Below, one piece after another: positions 17,819-27,110 of a DNA stretch of 64,000 nt. The stretch is taken from NCBI RefSeq assembly GCF_024643205.1, contig NZ_JAMKQJ010000011.1, positions 1 through 64,000 of the forward strand, read 5' to 3'. Numbering within the stretch: the first letter of the stretch is position 1; every line of letters begins with the position of its first letter. The DNA is from Parapedobacter tibetensis (GTDB taxonomy: Bacteria; Bacteroidota; Bacteroidia; Sphingobacteriales; Sphingobacteriaceae). Both the position numbers and the translations under genes were made by a program. The notes below the pieces were generated by a model. That model searched no databases and was not told where the DNA came from. It saw only the letters and a program-made list of their open reading frames with translations.

Positions 17819-18556
17819 TTATGTAACCGTATGGCCCATAAGGCTGCTTAGTTGGTTTTCATCGGTGAGATCGAGCCGTAAGGGAGTAATCGAAACCAAA
17901 TTGTTTTCCATCGCCCAACGGTCGGTGTTTTCCTCAGCTGGCTCTAAGGGCATTACCGTAAACCAATAATGTTTTCGCCCCATGGGATCCGTACCGGGCA
18001 CGATTTTGCCATCGTAAAACCGAACCGATTGCCTTGTCCACCTGATGCCCGATGGATACCGAGGGAAGTTTACATTGTATAATGCGGTTTCATCGGGATT
18101 TTCAAGCAACAGTGTCAATGTTTTTTCAACATAAGGTGTCAATAATTCAAAATCTGGCTCCGATTCACCTACCGGAGTGCTCAATGCAATTCCTTTTTTT
18201 CCCAATAATACAGCTTGCTTAGCAGCGGCCAACGTGCCCGAATGCCACATGGAATTTCCGAGATTAGGCCCCATATTGATGCCGGATAAGACAACTTGTA
18301 TACCGCCGCGAAGATGCATCCCCAATGCAACACAATCTGCCGGAGTGCCATTGACTCGATAAGCTTCCATACCATCAAATGCAATGGGGGCTTTTTTATA
18401 GGTCAATGGGCGTGAATGGGTAACAGCGTGTCCCATGGATGACTGCTCTACATCTGGTGCCACAACGACCACTTCTCCAAAACCTATTGCAATCTTTGCT
18501 AATGCGTGTATTCCTGGGCTGTATATGCCATCATCGTTGGTTACTAAAATCCTCAT
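17819..18556 (-). CDS. surE: SurE-like 5'/3'-nucleotidase, paralogue 1
   Basis: The 245-aa protein has the SurE signature: MRILVTNDDGIYSPGI with the metal-binding DD pair (Asp8-Asp9), GTPADCVALGMH, and SGINMGPNLGNSMWHSGTLA. It hydrolyses nucleoside monophosphates in the family. A second SurE is encoded at 41139-41915, and this copy differs in the NxG...HSGT segment. It is divergent from the lipid kinase gene, sharing the short region 18557-18654, and lies beside the trehalose genes. It may have a different phosphoester substrate from the housekeeping copy. Confidence 0.9.
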   Translation of the reverse strand: MRILVTNDDGIYSPGIHALAKIAIGFGEVVVVAPDVEQSSMGHAVTHSRPLTYKKAPIAFDGMEAYRVNGTPADCVALGMHLRGGIQVVLSGINMGPNLGNSMWHSGTLAAAKQAVLLGKKGIALSTPVGESEPDFELLTPYVEKTLTLLLENPDETALYNVNFPRYPSGIRWTRQSVRFYDGKIVPGTDPMGRKHYWFTVMPLEPAEENTDRWAMENNLVSITPLRLDLTDENQLSSLMGHTVT

Positions 18557-18654
18557 AATCTATCTTTTACACGTATTACGTTATGGTTGTTTTTTTAAAT
18601 TTCAAACAAGTGATAGCGGTTATTGTTTTTATCCTTAAACGAAGAAGCTTACAG

Positions 18655-19572
18655 ATGAAGCCAGGTGCACACGTATATGTGTTACACAATCCAAATGCAG
18701 GAGACCAAAATAATACCAAAAAAGATCTTGTCAATCTTATTGAATCTGCAGGATTTCCCTGCAAATATGCCTCAGTAAAAGAGAAAGGTTGGCTACGTTT
18801 TAAAAAAAATACGGCCGTCTTGGTCGTTGTTGGTGGTGATGGCACCATCAGGCAGGTGATCAAAGAAATTCTGGATAGGCGATTGCTGGATAAACGACTA
18901 CCAATAGTGCTGTTGCCTAGGGGTACAGCAAATAACTTTGCCAAGACGCTACAACTTTCTCCCAAATTGCTGGATCTGCCACTCCGTATCCATCATGGGC
19001 AAGTAAAAAAAATTGATGTCGGCTTTATTAGTAATATACCGGAACTTTCTTTTTTTTTAGAAGGCTTAGGATTTGGACTTTTACCAGCGCTTATCAAAGC
19101 GATGAGAGAAAGTAATCTATCGGCAGCCAAGGTTAATGGCCAAGAATTGGATATGGCTTTTGCAAAATTAATGCAGATAACCCAACACCATAAGGCAGAG
19201 CATGCCAAGCTAATTGTGGATGGAAGGACTTATGAGGGCAACTTCCTTTTGATCGAAATCCTAAATATTAAATCCATCGGCCCTAACCTGGAGCTTGCAC
19301 CTGATGCAGATCCTTCAGACGGGAAATTCCATGTAGCTTTGTTAAAAGAAGAAATGAGGCAAGCATTTCTAGTATACTTGCAAAACAAAAAAAATGTATC
19401 TTCAAAAAAAATTACGCCAGTAGTCCCTTGGGAGCTTATAGAAGTAACTGACGAGGTAACCGTCGTCTCGGAAAATCGCTTACTCCATGCAGATGATGAA
19501 TTAATGTATCTTAATAAGAAAAAACGCATAAAGGTAGAGGTGAGAACTGGTGTACTGGATGTGGTTTTATAA
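18655..19572 (+). CDS. Diacylglycerol kinase-family (YegS/DgkB-like) lipid kinase
   Basis: The 305-aa protein begins MKPGAHVYVLHNPNAG and has the catalytic signature VVVGGDGTIRQVI at about 59-71, then LLPRGTANNFAKTL. The C-terminal part carries NLELAPDADPSDGKF, typical of the YegS/DgkB fold. The frame is open back to 18583, but the first 24 residues (MVVFLNFKQ...) are hydrophobic and not conserved, so the start at 18655 is chosen. It should phosphorylate a lipid such as diacylglycerol using ATP. It precedes otsAB by 24 bp, so the two are likely co-transcribed. Confidence 0.85.
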   Translation: MKPGAHVYVLHNPNAGDQNNTKKDLVNLIESAGFPCKYASVKEKGWLRFKKNTAVLVVVGGDGTIRQVIKEILDRRLLDKRLPIVLLPRGTANNFAKTLQLSPKLLDLPLRIHHGQVKKIDVGFISNIPELSFFLEGLGFGLLPALIKAMRESNLSAAKVNGQELDMAFAKLMQITQHHKAEHAKLIVDGRTYEGNFLLIEILNIKSIGPNLELAPDADPSDGKFHVALLKEEMRQAFLVYLQNKKNVSSKKITPVVPWELIEVTDEVTVVSENRLLHADDELMYLNKKKRIKVEVRTGVLDVVL

Positions 19573-19596
19573 GTTTAACTAAACGTATTTTATATT

Positions 19597-21798
19597 TTGA
19601 GTAAAATTATCATTGTATCCAATCGATTACCCGTTAAAATCATGCAGGATGGGGACAACTTCGTCATACAACCCAGTGAAGGCGGACTGGCTACCGGATT
19701 GGCTTCCATCCATGAAGAAGGCGAGAATCTGTGGATCGGCTGGCCGGGGTTATCACAGGAAGCATTGGGTGACCTTGACCCGTTTACAGCGAAACTTAAC
19801 AAACTCCGCTTAGTCCCATGTTATTTGAATGAAGAAGAGATAAATGGCTTTTATGAAGGATTCTCTAATGAGATCCTTTGGCCAATATTCCATTATATCT
19901 CCATGTATGCCAATTATGACTTCAATAATTGGGAAATATATAAACGTGTCAACGAGAAATTTAGGGATATCATCTTGCAATATGTGCAACCCAATGATAC
20001 CATTTGGATACATGACTATCAACTGCTGCTGCTCCCTGGTTTGCTTCGGACCTCACTTCCCGAAGCAACCATTGCCTATTTCCAGCACATTCCATTTCCT
20101 TCCCAAGAGCTTTTCCGGCTCATCCCTTGGCGTAGGGAACTACTCGAAGGCATGTTGGGTGCTGATTTACTTGGCTTCCATACGTTTGACGATGTTCGCC
20201 ACTTTGTTAGCTCTGCCACTCGTATAGCAGGTATACGCAGCCACTCCAATCGATTGGAAGTAGACGGGCGGGCCGTTTTTGTGGAGCCATATCCTATGGG
20301 TATTGATAGTGAACGGTTTTCTAAACTGTCTGCTGACAACGATGTACTGCAAGGTGTCTCCCAATTGAAGGAAAACTACAAAGGCCAGAAAATCATACTT
20401 TCTATCGATCGGTTGGATTATAGTAAAGGCATATTGCAACGACTTGAGGCCTTCGATTTGCTTCTTGCCGAAAATCCCGACTTCCATAAAAAATTGACTT
20501 TATACATGATTGTGGTGCCATCACGCGATACCGTCCCTGAATACCAGAAGTTAAAAGATCAAATAGACCGATTGGTAGGCCAAATCAATGCCCAATATGG
20601 GTCGTATGACTGGTATCCCATCGCTTATTTCTACCATAGCTATCCGGTGAAAGAAATCGTTACGCTCTATCATACTGCGGACATTTGCCTCATTACCCCG
20701 CTACGTGATGGAATGAACCTGGTAAGCAAGGAATACGTGGCATGCAAAAATGACTGTTCTGGGGTACTTATCTTGAGCGAAATGGCGGGGGCTTCCAACG
20801 AACTTATTGATGCGCTGATTATAAACCCCAACAATATACATGATATCCGCGATGCCATCATTAAGGCTTTGCAAATGCCTGAACCGGAAATGAAAAAGCG
20901 GATGGAAGCAATGCGATCAGTGGTATTCAAATTTAACATACACCATTGGGCAAAACTATTTTTGAACAGATTACAAGAAATCAGAACAATGCAAACTTCT
21001 ACCAGAGCCCGATTAGTCGGTGACCATGTTGAGCAAACTATGCTATCGCAATACCAACGTGCTACGAGTCGTTTACTGTTGTTGGATTATGATGGCACAT
21101 TAGTAGGCTTCCAAAACGATATAGATAAGGCTTCGCCAGATGAAGAACTCTATACCATACTCGATGCATTGGATGCGGACATATACAATCATTTGGTGAT
21201 TATCAGCGGCCGAAAACATGAAACCCTAGCCCGGTGGTTTGCCGGGAAAAAATATACCCTAGTGGCCGAACATGGTGTTTGGATAAGAGAATCTGAATCA
21301 GACTGGCAATTGCGGAGGGGGCTATCCAACGCATGGAAAACTGAGGTGGCTCCGCTCATGGAATCGTATGCTGACCGCACCCCGGGCGCTTTTGTTGAAG
21401 AGAAGAGTTTTTCATTGGCGTGGCATTACCGCAAAGTACAGGAAGGCTTAGGTGTATTACGCGCAAGCGAATTGAAGAAAAGCCTGCGCGATTTCTCATC
21501 AACTGGTGGTTTGCAGCTCTTGGATGGCGACAAGGTTTTGGAAATCAGGCTGGCTGAAGTAAACAAAGGAAGAGCTACACTAGATATCTTGCATGGAAAT
21601 ACGTATGGTTTTATCCTAGCCATTGGCGATGATAGTACGGATGAAGACACGTTTATGGCCTTGCCCCCGGAGGCGTTCAGTATAAAAGTGGGCGATGCCA
21701 TTTCCGCTGCTCGCTTTTATATGAAGCGGCAAACCGAAACAAGGGCGTTGCTTCGTAAATTGGCAAATATTTCAAAAGCAAACACCGAACAATCATGA
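19597..21798 (+). CDS. Bifunctional trehalose-6-phosphate synthase/phosphatase (OtsA-OtsB fusion)
   Basis: The 733-aa protein starts with TTG (MSKIIIVSNRLPVKI); no upstream ATG fits and this is the classic OtsA N-terminus. The GT20 synthase part (about 1-460) has WIHDYQLLLLPGLLR, HIPFPSQELFRLIPWR and DGMNLVSKEYVA. The HAD-type phosphatase part (about 485-733) has LLLLDYDGTLVG, the IISGR motif and GDDSTDEDTF. Together they convert UDP-glucose and glucose-6-phosphate to trehalose, a compatible solute. Both halves appear intact. The gene follows the lipid kinase and faces the GH15 gene. The TTG may lower translation. Confidence 0.93.
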   Translation: MSKIIIVSNRLPVKIMQDGDNFVIQPSEGGLATGLASIHEEGENLWIGWPGLSQEALGDLDPFTAKLNKLRLVPCYLNEEEINGFYEGFSNEILWPIFHYISMYANYDFNNWEIYKRVNEKFRDIILQYVQPNDTIWIHDYQLLLLPGLLRTSLPEATIAYFQHIPFPSQELFRLIPWRRELLEGMLGADLLGFHTFDDVRHFVSSATRIAGIRSHSNRLEVDGRAVFVEPYPMGIDSERFSKLSADNDVLQGVSQLKENYKGQKIILSIDRLDYSKGILQRLEAFDLLLAENPDFHKKLTLYMIVVPSRDTVPEYQKLKDQIDRLVGQINAQYGSYDWYPIAYFYHSYPVKEIVTLYHTADICLITPLRDGMNLVSKEYVACKNDCSGVLILSEMAGASNELIDALIINPNNIHDIRDAIIKALQMPEPEMKKRMEAMRSVVFKFNIHHWAKLFLNRLQEIRTMQTSTRARLVGDHVEQTMLSQYQRATSRLLLLDYDGTLVGFQNDIDKASPDEELYTILDALDADIYNHLVIISGRKHETLARWFAGKKYTLVAEHGVWIRESESDWQLRRGLSNAWKTEVAPLMESYADRTPGAFVEEKSFSLAWHYRKVQEGLGVLRASELKKSLRDFSSTGGLQLLDGDKVLEIRLAEVNKGRATLDILHGNTYGFILAIGDDSTDEDTFMALPPEAFSIKVGDAISAARFYMKRQTETRALLRKLANISKANTEQS

Positions 21799-21940
21799 AG
21801 TCACCTAATGGATTTATGTTTCTGTGTCTGTCTTCGCACCTTCTTGGGCTGTTACTGCAATGGGTTCCATGCCTGTTGCGTTTATCATGAAATGTTACTA
21901 GAACCTTTCCTATATGCGCTAATAAGTAATAAGTTGCTAC

Positions 21941-23728
21941 TTACCCCATAAAAATCGGGCGATCGAGTTTCATGGAAATGCGATAAGCTGCATTCATGAG
22001 CCCTACATGACTATATGCTTGTGGAAAATTACCCCATTGGCTACCGTCGGTTTCATCCACATCTTCACTGAATAACATTAAGGGGTTTGCGTAGGTGAGC
22101 AACCGTTCGAACGTATCTACTGCTTCGTCTATTCGCCCGACACAGGCCAATGCTTCTACATACCAAAAGGCACAAATCAGGAAAGTTGATTTCGGTTTGC
22201 CAAAATCATCTGGATGCAAATATCGGTAAAACAATCCCTCAGGGGTTTTAAGCTCGCGCTCTAGCGCCATGAGGTGGCTATTGGCACGTTCGGATGCTGG
22301 ATCCAAATAATGCATCATAATGAGCTGTAATGTACTAGCATCTAAGCTTTGGCTTCCAACGGCGTTGGTATAAACCTGTCTTTCCGCCTCATAGCAGCCC
22401 TCGATGTATTGTGCCGCGTTATCCATTAATGATTTGGCTCTTTTCATTAACTTTTCATCTCCTACTATCTTCCCTATTTTATAAGCAGCCGAACTACCAG
22501 CCCATTGGAACAGGTTAGAGTAGCAGTGATGATTCGCAAAATTGCGAAACTCCCAGATTCCGGCATCTTTCTCATCAATGGTTTTCTCCATTTTTCGCAG
22601 AATGTAATCCACCCAAGGCCCAGCATCTGAACGTTCCTTGAAAACAAAACGATAATCGGTATAGAGCGGTAATAACGCGATCATTGCTTGTCCATACACG
22701 TCATTTTGGATATGTTCGTATGCCTGGTTTCCAATTCGTACCGGTTTATTGCCCAGATATCCCGTTAGATGATTGAGGATATGCTCGGTCAACTGAGATT
22801 CTCCATTTATACCATATAATGGTTGGAGCCTTCCGGTATCAGCATGCGTGATGTTGGTAACGTAATTGGCATAGTGTTCCATTTCTTCGAACTGCCCGAT
22901 ATGGTTCAAGGCGGTAATCACATAATAGCTATCGCGCAGCCAACAGTACCGGTAATCCCAATTGCGGCCACTACCCGGATACTCCGGCAGACTGGTGGTA
23001 CTTGCCGCTATAATAGCTCCCGTATCTTCATTTTGGTGGATTTTGAGCGCAAGAGCGGAGCGGATAACCGCTTCTTGATAAAATGTGGATATGGTGGCGT
23101 GCTTTATCCAGGTACGCCAATAGCCGATGGTCTCTCTCAGGAAGTGTTCAACGGTATGTTCAAGGGGGGCTTCCAGCGGTTCGCCATACGTCAATACTAG
23201 GTATTTTGCCTCACTTAATACAAAAGGCTCATCTTTAAAAAAATGACTGACTGGGATATTCGTTGTTAATCGCATTCGTTCAACACCGTTGTTGAATTCA
23301 ACGTGGTTGCTACCCCTAAATTTTTGAAAAGTCCCCAAGCCATAATCGCATACTGGATTGCAGATAATCCGTAATCTTGGCCGGTTATCCAATGGTTCAA
23401 TTTTACGGATAAGCATTAGCGGTTTAAAGTATCGTTCATATTGCCTAAATCGAGGGGCAAAATCTGTAATCCGATAGCTGCCATCTACAGCAGTCACTTC
23501 CGTACGCAGCACATTGGTGTTTTCGATGTAATACTGTTTACTGGTGAATTCTCCGATAGGTTCAGTAGAAAACCTCCCTCCCTTTTCGGGATCCAATAGG
23601 CTACCGAATATAAACGAGCTATCAAATGAAGGCCAGCATAGCCAGGAAATATTGGTATCATGCTGTACATGAGCAATAAAGGAGCAATTTCCAATAATGG
23701 CAGAGTTATAAACGTGTCGATTTTCCAT
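21941..23728 (-). CDS. GH15-family glucosidase, possible trehalase
   Basis: The 595-aa protein has an N-terminal trehalase-like beta domain (ISWLCWPSFDSSFIFGSLLD; about 1-200) and a GH15 (alpha/alpha)6 barrel from about 215, with the hallmark GSGRNWDYRYCWLRDSYY. No signal peptide is visible, so it is cytoplasmic. Several proteins of this two-domain type are trehalases in actinobacteria and archaea; others act on maltose or starch. Its position convergent with otsAB favours a role in trehalose turnover, but this is inference from context. Confidence 0.85.
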   Translation of the reverse strand: MENRHVYNSAIIGNCSFIAHVQHDTNISWLCWPSFDSSFIFGSLLDPEKGGRFSTEPIGEFTSKQYYIENTNVLRTEVTAVDGSYRITDFAPRFRQYERYFKPLMLIRKIEPLDNRPRLRIICNPVCDYGLGTFQKFRGSNHVEFNNGVERMRLTTNIPVSHFFKDEPFVLSEAKYLVLTYGEPLEAPLEHTVEHFLRETIGYWRTWIKHATISTFYQEAVIRSALALKIHQNEDTGAIIAASTTSLPEYPGSGRNWDYRYCWLRDSYYVITALNHIGQFEEMEHYANYVTNITHADTGRLQPLYGINGESQLTEHILNHLTGYLGNKPVRIGNQAYEHIQNDVYGQAMIALLPLYTDYRFVFKERSDAGPWVDYILRKMEKTIDEKDAGIWEFRNFANHHCYSNLFQWAGSSAAYKIGKIVGDEKLMKRAKSLMDNAAQYIEGCYEAERQVYTNAVGSQSLDASTLQLIMMHYLDPASERANSHLMALERELKTPEGLFYRYLHPDDFGKPKSTFLICAFWYVEALACVGRIDEAVDTFERLLTYANPLMLFSEDVDETDGSQWGNFPQAYSHVGLMNAAYRISMKLDRPIFMG

Positions 23729-23881
23729 GTATTAACGGCATTTGGTATGTAAGCTAATAAAGCAAAGTCTCATTTATCGTGTCAAAAACAATACCGATGA
23801 AATACTTTTCTTTAGAAATATCCGAAATCCACCACGTATTAAATGATGGTGAGCATCTACAGTGTGATCAATAGCTTTGGA

Positions 23882-24079
23882 CTAACATTTTCGGGATCTC
23901 TTGATCGTGTGTTTACGGTACATATGCAACCCAAACATGGCCATGCCCATGACAACGGCATAGGGCACAATGGGGTGTCCTTGCGGTAAAACGAGTAGAC
24001 TGATTATGCAAAAAATGACAACAAAGACATACACATAGCTAAAATAGGCGTGTATAATAATTTTCTGTAGCTTATTCAT
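23882..24079 (-). CDS. Small two-TM membrane protein, unknown
   Basis: The 65-aa protein (starting MNKLQKIIIHAYFSYVYVF) has two hydrophobic segments and a basic C-terminal tail (RKHTIKRSRKC). The start at 24079 gives AGGA upstream and leaves 19 bp from the gldH stop; a longer frame from 24115 overlaps gldH. In many Bacteroidota the gene after gldH is a penicillin-binding protein, so this small gene is an uncommon neighbour. No function is suggested. Confidence 0.5.
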   Translation of the reverse strand: MNKLQKIIIHAYFSYVYVFVVIFCIISLLVLPQGHPIVPYAVVMGMAMFGLHMYRKHTIKRSRKC

Positions 24080-24098
24080 GGCCGGAGGCGTCCTAATA

Positions 24099-24575
24099 TC
24101 ATTCAACCGGTGCAATCCGGATTCCTACGTCGGTTATTTCATCCAACGGATTTTCACGCATATTTTGTTCCAACTTAAATACGTATTTCCCAGTATCAGG
24201 GAATCGAAAATGCTCCTTTAACAATTGTTGATGTGAAAAGGTACTTCCCATCCCACGGCCTAACCAACGGCCATCAGGTTCTGCAAGGCGTACTTCAAAT
24301 CGTTCGGTTGTATCCCTCCCATTAGGTTCGTGCCTATGTACCAATACGAAAATATTAGAATATTTATAATCCGGTGTATGTCTCAAGTTGAGATAAATGT
24401 TATACCTTTTTTTGGTATCCGTAATATGGGCTTCTATTTCCGGCTGGTCTTCATAATGCCATTTACGGTCGGAAATAGCGACGCTATTGTCCAACAAAGC
24501 GGTGTCTGTGCAAGCCGAAGCCAGCATAACGAACAGCATCAGCCAATAACAAAATCGTATAGGTTTTGCTTGCAC
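24099..24575 (-). CDS. gldH: GldH-type gliding-motility lipoprotein
   Basis: The mature protein follows a lipobox (MLFVMLASAC) and carries GldH traits: WHYEDQPEIEAHITDTKKRY, the NLRHTPDYKYSNIFVLV stretch and a C-terminal ENPLDEITDVGIRI. It is about 158 aa if started at the GTG at 24575, which gives a tidy signal peptide; the frame is open to 24698, overlapping ricT. GldH is part of the gliding/type IX secretion-associated set in Bacteroidota. Non-gliding species also keep it. It lies directly downstream of holB-ricT. Confidence 0.8.
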   Translation of the reverse strand: MQAKPIRFCYWLMLFVMLASACTDTALLDNSVAISDRKWHYEDQPEIEAHITDTKKRYNIYLNLRHTPDYKYSNIFVLVHRHEPNGRDTTERFEVRLAEPDGRWLGRGMGSTFSHQQLLKEHFRFPDTGKYVFKLEQNMRENPLDEITDVGIRIAPVE

Positions 24576-24609
24576 ACAGAGCAGATGCAAACCTATGAGA
24601 TTTCTACCG

Positions 24610-25935
24610 TTATGTGTTGCTTTGTTGCTGGCCGCCATTTCTTCCTTTTCGGTTATTATTGCCCCGAAAGCGTTTTTTCGGTTTTGAAGGTTTTTCATCC
24701 GGTGCCTTGCTCTCCGGTTTAGTCTGTTTTGCGTGGGCTATTTTATTATCTGGCTTATCCTGCGTTTGCGAGGTGGCGGTGTTTTTACCTTCAGGTTTCC
24801 GTTTGCCCCTACTTGGCCGGCGCTTTTTCTTGTTCCGTTCATCCAAACGGGTGAGGCTATCTTGACCTACTACATTTTCATAATCATAAACTACTTGCTT
24901 CTCCTCCACAATATCGATGACGACGGCTCCAATTTCCTCAGGTTTTATTCCTTCTTTGTTTAGTTGATTGATTTCCCTTACTCGATCCGTTGTGAGCGGA
25001 ATCCAATTTTCCTCACCAGGATAGCTAAACCACATCAGTCTCTTGAAAATATCAGTTTTCTGGAGCCAAGCGGTACCTTTTTGGGTTTCTACCCGCTCAA
25101 TGTTATTGGGAATGTCCTTGAGCGCATCCATGTAGCTATCCAGTTCGTAATTCAGGCAGCATTTGAGCTTTCCACATTGTCCCGCTAGTTTTAAGGTATT
25201 AAGCGAAAGATTTTGGTAACGCGCTGCCGAAGTGGAAACGGTTTTAAAATCGGTCAGCCAGGTAGAGCAGCATAATTCCCTTCCACACGAACCTATCCCC
25301 CCTAAACGGCTGGCTTCCTGCCGCATACCGATTTGGCGCATTTCGATCCGGATTCGGAATGCCTCTGCCATTCGCTTAATGAGCTCCCTGAAATCTACTC
25401 GTCCATCTGCTGTATAGTAAAAAGTGGCTTTGGATTTGTCTCCCTGATAATCTACATCGCTGATTTTCATGGATAGGCCAAGATCAAGAGCCAATTTGCG
25501 GGCCCGGTGCATGGTTTCCCACTCCAAGTCTTTGGCTGCTTGCCATTTCTTGATGTCGGTATCGTTGACTTTACGATAGATCTTTTTGGTTACATCGGCG
25601 ACGTCTACACTGTTTTTCTTCAATTGCAGCCGTACCAATTCACCCGTTATCGACACGTGGCCGATGTCAAATCCACCCGTGGCAGGTTCCACGACCACCA
25701 TTTCTCCCATTTCAAGGTATAGGTTATCGTGATTGACATAAAATTCTTTCCTTGACCCCTTGAACCTAACCTCCACAATGTTGAAGGGTGTATAATTTGT
25801 TGGCATGTCCATGTGGACCAGCCAATCGTAAACATCTAATTTATTACATCCGCTCGTCATACAAGCGCCGTTATTCTGGCAACCTGCAGGTGTGCTACCA
25901 CACCCTCCGCCGGATGAGCAACTGCTACATCCCAT
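24610..25935 (-). CDS. ricT: RicT (PSP1-domain) iron-sulfur complex subunit
   Basis: The 441-aa protein has an N-terminal Cys-rich segment (MGCSSCSSGGGCGSTPAGC). The PSP1 domain follows, with RIEMRQIGMRQEASRLGG, IGSCGRELCCSTWL and LAGQCGKLKCCLNYE. The paired Cys motifs match RicT/YaaT, which in Bacillus forms a [4Fe-4S]-containing complex affecting RNase Y. The last ~90 residues are basic and low-complexity (KKKRRPSRGKRKPEG...). It is 2 bp from holB; the holB-yaaT order is also conserved in Firmicutes. Function in this organism is inferred. Confidence 0.9.
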   Translation of the reverse strand: MGCSSCSSGGGCGSTPAGCQNNGACMTSGCNKLDVYDWLVHMDMPTNYTPFNIVEVRFKGSRKEFYVNHDNLYLEMGEMVVVEPATGGFDIGHVSITGELVRLQLKKNSVDVADVTKKIYRKVNDTDIKKWQAAKDLEWETMHRARKLALDLGLSMKISDVDYQGDKSKATFYYTADGRVDFRELIKRMAEAFRIRIEMRQIGMRQEASRLGGIGSCGRELCCSTWLTDFKTVSTSAARYQNLSLNTLKLAGQCGKLKCCLNYELDSYMDALKDIPNNIERVETQKGTAWLQKTDIFKRLMWFSYPGEENWIPLTTDRVREINQLNKEGIKPEEIGAVVIDIVEEKQVVYDYENVVGQDSLTRLDERNKKKRRPSRGKRKPEGKNTATSQTQDKPDNKIAHAKQTKPESKAPDEKPSKPKKRFRGNNNRKGRNGGQQQSNT

Positions 25936-25937
25936 AA

Positions 25938-27086
25938 TTATTTATATATTGAGTCCGCCAATTGGTGGATCGTTTGATATTTGAATATTAAAACCAATTG
26001 CAAAGATAAATCTAAAAACAATATTTTCGGATTTGCATTGCGTTCTATATGATAGTGCGCCTTCTCAAATAAATCAATCGCCGGCTCAATTTGGTCCAGA
26101 CGGTAATGTTTACTGAATTTTTGCGCAAAATCCAACTCTGCACTCGGCAAATGGACCAGTTGCGGCATGCGCTCTTTGAGCAACACTACCTGCCTCATCA
26201 TATTAATGGTGTAAAGTAAAAAACTTTTTTGGTTTTCACGCCCTAATTTTGACAATTCCTCTTCACAGGTTTTAATCAGCGATGGGCCAGCGTCTGTAAC
26301 GCAGTGACGCAACCACCGAATCATCAGATCGAAATGACCCTTGGTGTCTTCTCCCAATAAGGTGATGGCTTGTTGTATATTGCCATCGCTGATGAAGGCA
26401 ATTTCGGTGGCTTGATGTTCACCTAATTGCTGAGCAGATATTAGGTATTTGCTTACGCTATCCGTATCAAGGCGATTTATTTTTACTAACTGGGTACGTG
26501 ATATGATGGTGTTTAAGATCTTATCTTGGTTTTCCGCCACCAATAGGAAAAGGGTCTTCGCAGGGGGCTCCTCAATGAGCTTCAACAGGGCATTGCCCTG
26601 CGTATCCAAATATTCCGGCAACCACATGATAAGCACCTTGTATTCAGATTCAAAGACTTTAAAGCTTAGTTTTTTGATAATGTGATGGGCCTCTGCAATA
26701 TTGATGTTGGCCTGCTTGTTTTCAGCGTCTAATTGGTTGCGCCAGAAGTCGAGACCGAGGTAGGGGTTGCCCAAGAAGGCTTTCCGCCATTCATCCGCAT
26801 AAGTAGCGGCCGTATCTTCCTTATGTTTGGCGAAAAAGGGGTACGAAAAATGTAAATCAGGGTGAATGAGCTTGCCATATTTCCTGCATGAAGCACATGC
26901 TCCGCAACTATCATCGGCTTGTTTATTTTCGCAGTTGATGTATTGCGCATAAGCCACAGCCAGCGCCAAGCTACCGCTCCCTTCTGGACCAAGAAAAAGT
27001 TGGGCATGGCTCACGCGATTTTCCCTTACCGTATTGATAAGGTGTCGTTTTGCCTGCTGCTGCCCGATGATTTCTTTAAATAGCAT
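25938..27086 (-). CDS. holB: DNA polymerase III subunit delta' (clamp-loader)
   Basis: The protein begins MLFKEIIGQQQAKRHLINTV, then LFLGPEGSGSLALAVAYAQY (P-loop region, degenerate at the Lys/Thr as usual in delta') and a Cys-rich zinc module (NCENKQADDSCGACASCRKY). The C-terminal collar domain follows, for about 382 aa in total. Another ATG at 27110 would add 8 residues and nearly touch map; 27086 fits the family better. It loads the beta clamp with the delta and tau subunits. It sits in the map-holB-ricT-gldH run. Confidence 0.9.
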   Translation of the reverse strand: MLFKEIIGQQQAKRHLINTVRENRVSHAQLFLGPEGSGSLALAVAYAQYINCENKQADDSCGACASCRKYGKLIHPDLHFSYPFFAKHKEDTAATYADEWRKAFLGNPYLGLDFWRNQLDAENKQANINIAEAHHIIKKLSFKVFESEYKVLIMWLPEYLDTQGNALLKLIEEPPAKTLFLLVAENQDKILNTIISRTQLVKINRLDTDSVSKYLISAQQLGEHQATEIAFISDGNIQQAITLLGEDTKGHFDLMIRWLRHCVTDAGPSLIKTCEEELSKLGRENQKSFLLYTINMMRQVVLLKERMPQLVHLPSAELDFAQKFSKHYRLDQIEPAIDLFEKAHYHIERNANPKILFLDLSLQLVLIFKYQTIHQLADSIYK

Positions 27087-27110
27087 ATCGCGATTAGAAT
27101 CCGCTTTCAA

